From: UBA2253 sp964646985
GTDB taxonomy: Bacteria > Bacillota_I > Bacilli_A > ML615J-28 > CAG-698
Assembly (NCBI GenBank): GCA_964646985.1
Contig: CAZYFI010000030.1
Coordinates: forward strand, 1-14,282
Direction of reading: 5' to 3'
Length of the DNA stretch: 14,282 nucleotides
Shown: positions 7,923 to 14,282 of the stretch, piece after piece
Position numbering within the stretch: position 1 is the first letter of the stretch
How the letters are laid out: each line of letters opens with the position of its first letter
Notes under the pieces: model-generated
What the model was told of the DNA's origin: nothing
Databases searched by the model: none
The model's input: the letters and a program-made list of their open reading frames with translations, nothing else
Program-made: the position numbers and the translations under genes

Positions 7923-9113
7923 ATGGGAAGAATAGTCATAGATCACACAAAGGTTACCAAAGAAATTGGTGAAGCATCGGTTAAGATTTGTCCATTTAAT
8001 GCCATTGAATATAATGGAATGTTAAGCATCAATGAAGGTTGTCGGATGTGCAAAATTTGTGTTCGCAAAGGAGCACCTGGCGTCTTTCAGTTTGAAGAAG
8101 ACCAAGTAGTCGCCATTGACAAAAGCAAATGGATTGGTGTTTCGGTATTTGTAGAGCACAACAATCATGAAATTCATCCAGTATCATTGGAATTGATTGG
8201 AAAAGCAAGAGAACTTGTGAAAATCACAAATCATCCTGTTTATGCCGTTCTATTTTGTGACGAAGAACAAGCCATGGTTGATGAATTATTATCTTATGGT
8301 GTGGATACAATATTTGTTTATAAAGATGCTCGCTTAAGTCATTTTAATGTAGAGCTTTATGCCAACTTGATGGAAGATTTTATTAAAAAAACGCGTCCAA
8401 GTGTTATCCTCTATGGAGGAACGAGCATTGGAAGAAGTTTCGCACCTAGGGTTGCGGCAAGATTTAAAACTGGGTTGACTGCTGATTGCACCATCTTAGG
8501 AATGAAAGAAAATACTGATTTGATTCAAAATCGTCCTGCATTTGGGGGGAATATTATGGCGGGTATTATTTGCCCAAATAATCGTCCTCAAATGGCTACA
8601 GTACGTTATAAAATATTTAAAATGCCGCAAAAAGAACAACCACATGGAAACATCATCATGATGAAAACAAGTCATATTGATTTTACAACTGGACTTCATT
8701 TGGTGGACATTTCACCAAAACCAAAAGATATCGACATCAGCGAAGCGGATGTGCTGATTGCTTGTGGAAGACCATTTAAAACACCGGAGCAATTTGCTCT
8801 TGTCAATGAGTTGGCTGATTTATTGGGTGCACAAATTGCTTGTTCAAGACCGTTAATTGAAGCCGGGTTGGTTGACCCAAGAAAACAAATCGGTTTGAGT
8901 GGTAGAACGGTTGCGCCTAAATTATTGATCACTTTGGGTGTCAGTGGGGCAGTACAGTTTACTGCCGGAATGCGCGGTAGTGAGATTGTGTTCTCTATTT
9001 GTGATGATCCAAAAGCATCGATATTTGATGTAGCTCATTATGGTTTGGTTGGTGATGTATTTGTGATTCTCCCTGACTTAATCCGACAAATAAAAGAAGC
9101 GAAAGGATTATAA
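7923..9113 (+). CDS. etfA: Electron transfer flavoprotein subunit alpha with N-terminal Fe-S segment (EtfA, LctC-like)
   Basis: A 396-residue EtfA, longer than the usual 310-340 because of an N-terminal extension of about 65 residues. That extension carries C23 (followed by P) and C40-x2-C43-x2-C46, enough ligands for one [4Fe-4S] cluster, as in the ferredoxin-like segment of Acetobacterium LctC and CarE. After it come the alpha/beta domain (about 70-250) and the FAD domain with SRPLIEAGLVDP near 308-319, GLSGRTVAPKL at 324-334, GVSGAVQFTAGM at 339-350, DDPKASIFDVAHYGLVGD at 361-378 and a final LPDLI. It starts 7 bases after the etfB stop with a weak AGGT ribosome site and is 2 bases from the dehydrogenase gene. 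The order etfB-etfA-dehydrogenase is the same as lctBCD, supporting one complex. Confidence 0.95.
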   Translation: MGRIVIDHTKVTKEIGEASVKICPFNAIEYNGMLSINEGCRMCKICVRKGAPGVFQFEEDQVVAIDKSKWIGVSVFVEHNNHEIHPVSLELIGKARELVKITNHPVYAVLFCDEEQAMVDELLSYGVDTIFVYKDARLSHFNVELYANLMEDFIKKTRPSVILYGGTSIGRSFAPRVAARFKTGLTADCTILGMKENTDLIQNRPAFGGNIMAGIICPNNRPQMATVRYKIFKMPQKEQPHGNIIMMKTSHIDFTTGLHLVDISPKPKDIDISEADVLIACGRPFKTPEQFALVNELADLLGAQIACSRPLIEAGLVDPRKQIGLSGRTVAPKLLITLGVSGAVQFTAGMRGSEIVFSICDDPKASIFDVAHYGLVGDVFVILPDLIRQIKEAKGL

Positions 9114-9115
9114 AC

Positions 9116-10510
9116 ATGTATCATAAAATAACAAATGAAGATATCCAATATTTTCAAAGTTTTATTGCTAGTGATCGTATTCTCGAAAAAGAAGCGATTA
9201 GTGATGATTTCTCTAAAGATGAAATGGGAACGATAGTTGCTTTTCCAGAATTGGTCATCAAAGTTGTTTCAGCGCAAGAAATATCGAAGATCTTTCAATA
9301 TGCCAATGAAAAAATGATTCCTGTTACTGTAAGGGGAAGTGGTACCGGTTTGGTTGGTGCTTGTGTTCCACTTTATGGGGGAATTGTGTTAGATACCACA
9401 AAAATGAATAAAATTCTTGAACTAGATCGTGAAAATTTGGTTTTGGTTGTAGAACCAGGGGTTTTACTCATGGACATCTATAGTTTCATTGAACCAAAAG
9501 GATACTTTTATGCTCCTGATCCAGGAGAAAAGAGTGCAACCATTGGTGGTAATATTGCCACGAACGCTGGAGGAATGCGAGCAGTGAAATATGGTGTTAC
9601 CAGAGATTGGGTAAGAGCCATTGAAGTGGTTTTGCCTAATGGTGAAATCACGCAATTTGGAAGAAAAGTTGTGAAAGACACGACGGGATATTCACTTAAG
9701 AATTTAATCATTGGTAGTGAAGGCACATTGGCGGTTATCACCAAAGCTTATTTGAAGTTGTTACCTTTGCCTACCAAAACAATTAGTTTGTTGGTTCCGT
9801 TTCAATCGCTTGAACAAGGCATTGACCATGTTCCCGAAATCTTACAATCAAAAAGTGATCCAACTGCGGTGGAATTCTTTGGTCGGGAAACAATTGGATT
9901 TGCTGAAATGTTTTTAGGTAAGAAATTTCCTGATACCAAAAACAATGCTTATATTTTACTAACCTTTGATGGACAAGACGACAATGATGTCAAATCAAAA
10001 GTGCAAAAAGCAGCTGATTTATGTTTGAATGAATTGCATGCCCAAGATGTATTAATTGTTGATACCGAAGAACGCAAAGATTTGGTTTGGAAAGCCAGAG
10101 GTGCATTCTTAGAAGCAATCAAGGCTTCCACGACGCAAATGGATGAATGCGATGTGGTAGTGCCAAGAGCCAAAGTCAATGAATACATCAAATTTACTTA
10201 TGAGTTAACAAAAAAATATCATATTCGTATTCCTAGCTTTGGTCATGCTGGTGACGGCAATTTGCATTTATATATTTGCAAAGATGATATGCCAGATGAA
10301 GCATTCAACACAACACTGGAAGCAGTGTTCAAAGAAATGTATGACAAAGCGCAAGAACTAGGTGGATTGATATCTGGTGAACATGGAATTGGTTATGCTA
10401 AAAAGCAATATATGCATAAATTATTAGGACCTACCCAAGTAGCTATTATGCAAGGAATTAAGAAAGTGTTTGACCCCAATCATATCTTAAATCCTGGGAA
10501 AGTAATCTAA
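9116..10510 (+). CDS. lctD: FAD-linked D-2-hydroxyacid oxidoreductase, probable D-lactate dehydrogenase (GlcD/LctD-like)
   Basis: A 464-residue FAD_binding_4 plus FAD-oxidase_C protein. The PCMH FAD domain shows RGSGTGLVGA at 73-82, PDPGEKSATIGGN at 135-147, ATNAGGMRAVKYG at 148-160 and IGSEGTLAVIT at 199-209. The C-terminal half has GHAGDGNLH at 376-384 (H377 and H384) and GEHGIG at 421-426 (E422, H423), the metal and substrate site of the family, and ends with FDPNHILNPGKV. GlcD, D-lactate, D-2-hydroxyglutarate and related dehydrogenases share this layout, so substrate rests on context: MurQ in the same operon makes D-lactate, and adjacency to bifurcating-type EtfBA matches LctBCD, which oxidises lactate to pyruvate with NAD+ at the cost of reduced ferredoxin. 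No membrane anchor or signal peptide is seen. AAAGGA at 9102-9107 sets the start. It is the last gene before the terminator. Confidence 0.85.
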   Translation: MYHKITNEDIQYFQSFIASDRILEKEAISDDFSKDEMGTIVAFPELVIKVVSAQEISKIFQYANEKMIPVTVRGSGTGLVGACVPLYGGIVLDTTKMNKILELDRENLVLVVEPGVLLMDIYSFIEPKGYFYAPDPGEKSATIGGNIATNAGGMRAVKYGVTRDWVRAIEVVLPNGEITQFGRKVVKDTTGYSLKNLIIGSEGTLAVITKAYLKLLPLPTKTISLLVPFQSLEQGIDHVPEILQSKSDPTAVEFFGRETIGFAEMFLGKKFPDTKNNAYILLTFDGQDDNDVKSKVQKAADLCLNELHAQDVLIVDTEERKDLVWKARGAFLEAIKASTTQMDECDVVVPRAKVNEYIKFTYELTKKYHIRIPSFGHAGDGNLHLYICKDDMPDEAFNTTLEAVFKEMYDKAQELGGLISGEHGIGYAKKQYMHKLLGPTQVAIMQGIKKVFDPNHILNPGKVI

Positions 10511-10515
10511 GAGAC

Positions 10516-10552
10516 AAACCACGCAAAAAAGCGTGGTTTTTTGTTTTGTTTT
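10516..10552 (+). terminator. Intrinsic terminator closing the salvage operon
   Basis: A perfect 9-bp stem, AAACCACGC (10516-10524) with GCGTGGTTT (10531-10539), encloses a six-A loop. It is followed by a T-rich run (TTT, G, TTTT, G, TTTT). It begins 5 bases after the lctD stop. It is the only strong terminator seen in the window. Confidence 0.95.
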
Positions 10553-10574
10553 CATGATTTTCTCCAAAAAAATA

Positions 10575-10612
10575 TGTACACATTTGACAAATCTGTGCTA
10601 TAATGTTATACG
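10575..10612 (+). promoter_or_regulatory. Sigma-A-type promoter for the lipoprotein gene
   Basis: Two overlapping readings are possible. The better one is an extended -10, TGC plus TATAAT (TATAAT at 10599-10604), with a -35-like TGTACA at 10575-10580 (spacer 18). The other uses a perfect TTGACA at 10584-10589 with the weaker TATACG at 10607-10612 (spacer 17). The perfect TTGACA and perfect TATAAT are only 9 bases apart and cannot serve together. Either reading gives a leader of about 55-70 bases before the ATG at 10678. Confidence 0.75.
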
Positions 10613-10613
10613 T

Positions 10614-10638
10614 AAACGTTTTTATGTTTTGAACATAA
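10614..10638. repeat. Two adjacent palindromes in the leader: possible operator or hairpin
   Basis: AAACGTTT (10614-10621) is a perfect 8-bp palindrome. Immediately after it, TTATGTT (10622-10628) and AACATAA (10632-10638) are exact reverse complements around a 3-base loop. Both lie at or just after the expected transcription start. The place suits a repressor operator or a 5' mRNA stem-loop. The arms are AT-rich and no T-run follows, so it is not a terminator. The regulator is unknown. Confidence 0.5.
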
Positions 10639-10677
10639 GTCAATACGTTTCATAAAAAATAATAAAAGGAGAAAGAA

Positions 10678-13600
10678 ATGAAAAGAAAAGGATTTTTAAT
10701 CATTGCATTACTAATTGCTTTTGGAATTCTTTTTGCAGGTTGTACACCTGAAGCAACACCATCATTGTCTTTGTCTTCATCATCATTTACAACGGTAGTT
10801 GGAGAAACGGCTACAATTGTTCCAGTGATTGGTGGAGTCGAAGGATTGACGATGGTATATGCTTCTGATAACGAAGCAGTAGCTACTGTAAGCGACGCTG
10901 GCGTTATTACTGCTGTTTCTGCAGGTACTGCAAAAATTACTGTCTCACTCACCGATTACCCTGAAGTAAAAGTAGAAGCTACGGTTATTGTAAAAGCCAA
11001 AGCGCCTATTACTTTAAACTTCTCATCCGCAACATTAACAACTGTTGCTGGAAGAACAGTATCGGTTGTTCCTGCCATTGGCGGAACATCAGAAGCATTA
11101 GAATTAGAGTATGCATCAAGCAATACTGCAGTTGCAACTGTCGCTGATGGCACTGTTACTGCTGTTGCTGCTGGTCAAGCAAAAATTACTGTATCAGTAA
11201 AAGACCAAGCTACAATCAAAGCTGAGGTTACTGTAACAGTATTACCAGTTGTTACTTTAGATGACTTTGCTCCAACAAAGGTCATGATTTTAGGCCAAGA
11301 TGAAATGTATGTTGGCGATGTAGAATTATTCCCAACAACCATTACACCTGCTTCAGCTTACAAAGGCTTGATTTGGTCTACAAGTGATGCTTCTGTTGCT
11401 ACAGTTGATGGATTAGGAAACGTTTCTGCTCTTAAGAGCGGTAGCGTTACCATTACTGCTACTTCAGCGTTAGACAATACTATTAAGAACGATTTTGAAC
11501 TTGAAGTATTTGAAGAAGGAACTGACACTGAAATTGCACTGAACGCAATGGCTTACATTAAAGCCAACATGCCTGAATTTGCAAATGCAGACTTCGATCT
11601 TCCTGTTTATCCAAATGATAAACTAATTGTTACTTGGACAAAAGCAGATGCTACCGCAATCACTGATGGCGTATTTGCTGTTGGAACCATTGCTGGCGAT
11701 TCACAAACTGCAGTTACATGCAAAGTTGAATACGGCACATTTAGTATTGAAGAAGTATTACCACTTAAGTTAGTTCAAAACTTAGATGATAATGGATTCA
11801 AAACAAATCAAATCATCAAGGACTACTTAGATGCTTATTTCTACAATTATACAAAAACAAATCCTGACAAACTTGCAGCAAACGTAATTTTACCAACTCA
11901 AGTTAAGGGATCTACCATTGCTTGGGCAACAAACAATGCAGCCATTCTTTCTAAGACTGGCGAATATGTTCGTCCAAACGATGATCAAATCGTAACTTTA
12001 TCAGCAACCGTTTCTACTTCTGGTGTTGGTATGCCTCTTGAATACAAAGTATTTGTAAAAGGCTACACCATTGAAGAGAAAGTAGAATACATTTTAACGA
12101 CTGGCGATTTAGCAGCTTATAAAGATTTACAAGCACAAAGCAACATCGTATTGCCAACTCGCGATAGTAAATTTAACTTATTAATGTCTTGGTCTTCAAG
12201 TGCTGTTGCTGTATTGGATAATGTTGGCGCATACGTAAACCGTGACTTAGCAGAAGATACTGATGTTGTATACACAGTTACTTTCACTGATGATCGCACT
12301 ACTCCAGCTTTTACTGCTACTGGAACAGTTAATGTAAAAGCATTAAAAGCGACTCCTACTAGCCAAGCTGTTTATGATTTCACTCATGATGCAGCATTAA
12401 TGGCATCCATTCCAACATACTTCCCTTATGGCGTTGCTAACCGTGTTGGTGGAAATACCATTTCTGGATTACCAGTTGCTTTAACTGGACACGATGGTGT
12501 TACCATTGAATGGGCAGGTAACCCTGAAGACTTCAATGGAACAACATTAAAGACTCAATATTTACGTTACCATGAAAGCTTATTAACAGCAACATTTAAG
12601 AAAGAAGGCGTTGCTTCTACTGCGATTTCGTTTGTTGTCAACACTGGTATTTCTAATGATGCCAATGCTATGTATATTGGTGGACGTTTCTCTGAACAAA
12701 CAACAACTGTTGTGAATGACAAATATGACTTATTAAATACATTTAGTTACTGGGATAAAGCCGTAGGCAAAACAACTTACACTGGCCAACAATATTGGAG
12801 TGCATTCTCAGGTATGACATTCTATGTCAATGCTGATGTTGACAATCCAGTTGCACCAACAAGTTTTGCTGTTAATCCTGCTGGCAAACGTTATCAATAT
12901 TTCGCAATGGACTTTGTCGTTGCTTACATCACAGCTGTTGATGAAGCAGGCAAGATTACCGGAGTTGAATACGCTAACCTTCGTGAAAAAACTGGTGGAA
13001 ACTGGGCAATCTTATTTGTTAACTTAACAGACAAAGTTGCAAAAGCTGATTTAGCAGCGCATGCAGCAGGAAATGGTACAGATGACTTACCATGGATCGC
13101 ATTTGGGTTGCGTGAAGGCGCTTTAACATTTGACGGATTCCGAAAAGGCTTCGTTGCTGATGCAACTGGTAAAGTTGTATTAGGAAGTAGATTTGGAGTA
13201 TTACAAGATGCATTACCATCAACAGCAAGAACAGTTGATATTCCAGCTGGTGGTTATGGTATGACATTTAAGACACAAGAAAATCAACCTGTTGTTGGTA
13301 TCTTCTGTCAACCAGATGCTGTTTTAACATTTGAACGTTATAACTTAGCTTCTGAAAATGACTTCCGTTTTATGCATTTTAATACCAATGTCTCTGCAGC
13401 AAAGACTAAATTAGATTCTATCGATAACCCAGCTACTGATCCAGCAACTCTTGAAACTTTGGCTGCAGGCGTTGATACAAACTTAAAAGCTGCTGAAAAC
13501 TATAAGAACTATGACAGCGCAGTATTGACTCCTCTTGCTGACATTGCATTTGATATGACTGCATTCAATGCCCAAGCGGCACGTAGTGCTCTATTATGGG

Positions 13601-14282
13601 ATGTAAAAGTAGCTGCATTAAAAGCTGATCAAGCTGCAGAAGATTACTTAACAAAATTGCAAGCATTATATACTCCATATTCTGCATTAACACAAGGCGT
13701 TAAGAACTTAATCGTAGACCATGTATGGCTTGAAAATGAATACACTTCAAAATTAAATACGTTCTACATTGATCTAGTATTAAATGATGGCCAAGTATAT
13801 GCTACAACAAGAAAAGAAATTACAGATATGTTTATCGCTGATTTGTATGCTCACTTACAAGCTAAGAACTATCCTGGCTTAGTGGATTTTGCTACATTCT
13901 CCGATACAACTGTTGCAACTCCTCATCTTAACACATTAATGACAGATGCATTTATGCGTGAATGGGTTTATGACTTGTATAAGGCAAACGCATCTGCTAC
14001 AGCAGATCCTGATCACTTGAAGATTGATGATTCTTCTAATGATTTCTTCCGTCAAACTGCTTACCATGACAAATGGTTACCAATGTTGTTATATATTAAT
14101 GATACAACTCAAATTGGACATGGTGGTGGACGTGACATCCTTGGAAGATTCGGATTGTTATATCAATTCGTTTATGAAATTCCACTTTCAACATCTCCTC
14201 TTCACAACATCACTGTTTCTGCAATTGATGGTGCTACATCACGTTTCCGTGAATACATCACAGGAAAATATGCTTATGCAGC
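10678..14282 (+). CDS. Large surface lipoprotein with Ig-like (Big_2 and atrophied Ig) domains, 3' truncated
   Basis: The frame is open from the ATG to the window end: 1201 codons with no stop, so the C-terminus is missing. AGGAG at 10667-10671 fixes the start. Residues 1-21 are a lipoprotein signal peptide (KRK, then a hydrophobic run) with lipobox FAG-C22; phenylalanine at -3 is slightly unusual. Then come three Big_2-like Ig domains at about 29-107, 110-189 and 199-278, with ASDNEAVATV, ASSNTAVATV and TSDASVATV signatures, and about four degenerate Ig-like segments at about 283-365, 378-461, 463-555 and 562-655 (ITLP/WxSSN-type patterns such as VILPTQVKGSTIAWATNN). Residues 660-900 look beta-rich, 905-1010 helical and Ala/Lys-rich, and 1100-1201 mixed; I recognise none of these. 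Expected to be anchored to the outer face of the membrane; a binding or surface role is inferred. Arg is mostly CGT and Leu mostly TTA, unlike the mixed usage upstream, suggesting high expression. It is a separate transcription unit. Confidence 0.9.
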   Translation, partial: MKRKGFLIIALLIAFGILFAGCTPEATPSLSLSSSSFTTVVGETATIVPVIGGVEGLTMVYASDNEAVATVSDAGVITAVSAGTAKITVSLTDYPEVKVEATVIVKAKAPITLNFSSATLTTVAGRTVSVVPAIGGTSEALELEYASSNTAVATVADGTVTAVAAGQAKITVSVKDQATIKAEVTVTVLPVVTLDDFAPTKVMILGQDEMYVGDVELFPTTITPASAYKGLIWSTSDASVATVDGLGNVSALKSGSVTITATSALDNTIKNDFELEVFEEGTDTEIALNAMAYIKANMPEFANADFDLPVYPNDKLIVTWTKADATAITDGVFAVGTIAGDSQTAVTCKVEYGTFSIEEVLPLKLVQNLDDNGFKTNQIIKDYLDAYFYNYTKTNPDKLAANVILPTQVKGSTIAWATNNAAILSKTGEYVRPNDDQIVTLSATVSTSGVGMPLEYKVFVKGYTIEEKVEYILTTGDLAAYKDLQAQSNIVLPTRDSKFNLLMSWSSSAVAVLDNVGAYVNRDLAEDTDVVYTVTFTDDRTTPAFTATGTVNVKALKATPTSQAVYDFTHDAALMASIPTYFPYGVANRVGGNTISGLPVALTGHDGVTIEWAGNPEDFNGTTLKTQYLRYHESLLTATFKKEGVASTAISFVVNTGISNDANAMYIGGRFSEQTTTVVNDKYDLLNTFSYWDKAVGKTTYTGQQYWSAFSGMTFYVNADVDNPVAPTSFAVNPAGKRYQYFAMDFVVAYITAVDEAGKITGVEYANLREKTGGNWAILFVNLTDKVAKADLAAHAAGNGTDDLPWIAFGLREGALTFDGFRKGFVADATGKVVLGSRFGVLQDALPSTARTVDIPAGGYGMTFKTQENQPVVGIFCQPDAVLTFERYNLASENDFRFMHFNTNVSAAKTKLDSIDNPATDPATLETLAAGVDTNLKAAENYKNYDSAVLTPLADIAFDMTAFNAQAARSALLWDVKVAALKADQAAEDYLTKLQALYTPYSALTQGVKNLIVDHVWLENEYTSKLNTFYIDLVLNDGQVYATTRKEITDMFIADLYAHLQAKNYPGLVDFATFSDTTVATPHLNTLMTDAFMREWVYDLYKANASATADPDHLKIDDSSNDFFRQTAYHDKWLPMLLYINDTTQIGHGGGRDILGRFGLLYQFVYEIPLSTSPLHNITVSAIDGATSRFREYITGKYAYA
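10762..11244 (+). repeat. Tandem duplicated Big_2 domain coding units
   Basis: Two consecutive units of about 80 codons (10762-10998 and 11005-11244) encode clearly similar Ig domains: TTVVGETATIVPVIGG against TTVAGRTVSVVPAIGG, and AGTAKITVS against AGQAKITVS. At DNA level a 14-base identity, GCAAAAATTACTGT, occurs at 10930-10943 and 11179-11192, 249 bases (83 codons) apart. This indicates internal duplication followed by divergence. The third domain (about 199-278) is more distant. Confidence 0.7.

Noticed and set aside
10584..10604. Perfect TTGACA and perfect TATAAT as one promoter
   Set aside because: Only 9 bases separate them; a sigma-A promoter needs about 16-18. They were treated as parts of two alternative promoters.
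10600..10620. Possible CcpA cre site around ATGTTATACGTAAACG
   Set aside because: The central CG is one base out of register with the cre consensus and the right half lacks the CA; too many mismatches.
10622..10638. Leader inverted repeat as a second terminator
   Set aside because: The stem is short and AT-rich, and no T-run follows; a regulatory role is more likely than termination.
10762..11244. Repeats as a CRISPR or mobile-element signature
   Set aside because: The similarity is between two in-frame protein domains of about 80 residues, not short identical repeats with spacers, and there are no transposase or terminal repeats.
13019..13267. Minus-strand open frame of 82 codons, and the other minus-strand frames under the operon and lipoprotein
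   Set aside because: They lie wholly within strongly supported + strand genes, have low-complexity or shadow-like composition and no ribosome binding sites or family resemblance.

Overview
The window is AT-rich bacterial DNA with all genes on the + strand. It looks like a low-GC Gram-positive lineage (Bacillota, or an environmental Mollicutes-like relative). Supporting signs are strong AAGGAG-type ribosome binding sites, a chain of ATGA stop/start overlaps, and protein families typical of fermentative Firmicutes. TGA is used as a stop and TGG as tryptophan, so the code is standard and mycoplasma-type TGA=Trp is excluded. An Etf/dehydrogenase set of the electron-bifurcating type suggests an anaerobe. 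The exact taxon cannot be read from the sequence.

Positions 1-10552 read as the 3' part of one operon for peptidoglycan amino-sugar salvage. In order it encodes: the C-terminal part of a NamZ-type exo-N-acetylmuramidase (cut by the window start); an 876-residue fusion of NagZ (beta-N-acetylglucosaminidase) with a MupG-type 6-phospho-N-acetylmuramidase; a BadF-family amino-sugar kinase resembling MurK; AnmK (anhydro-MurNAc kinase); MurQ (MurNAc-6-P etherase); an alpha/beta-hydrolase; EtfB; an EtfA with an N-terminal iron-sulfur segment; and a GlcD/LctD-type FAD-dependent D-lactate dehydrogenase. A clear intrinsic terminator closes the unit.

The gene order follows a plausible pathway. Glycan ends are trimmed, sugars are phosphorylated to MurNAc-6-P, and MurQ splits this into GlcNAc-6-P and D-lactate. 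The EtfAB-dehydrogenase module could then oxidise that D-lactate to pyruvate. The physical joining of MurNAc breakdown to a lactate-oxidising Etf module, with no lactate permease or racemase between the terminator and the window start, is the most interesting feature here.

Positions 10553-10677 carry a promoter and two small palindromes. From 10678 to the window end runs one open reading frame with no stop (1201 codons seen). It encodes a large lipoprotein with three Big_2-like immunoglobulin domains, several atrophied Ig-like domains and a long C-terminal region I do not recognise. Its codon choice is more uniform than in the upstream operon, which suggests high expression. No RNA genes, CRISPR arrays, insertion sequences or attachment sites were seen.
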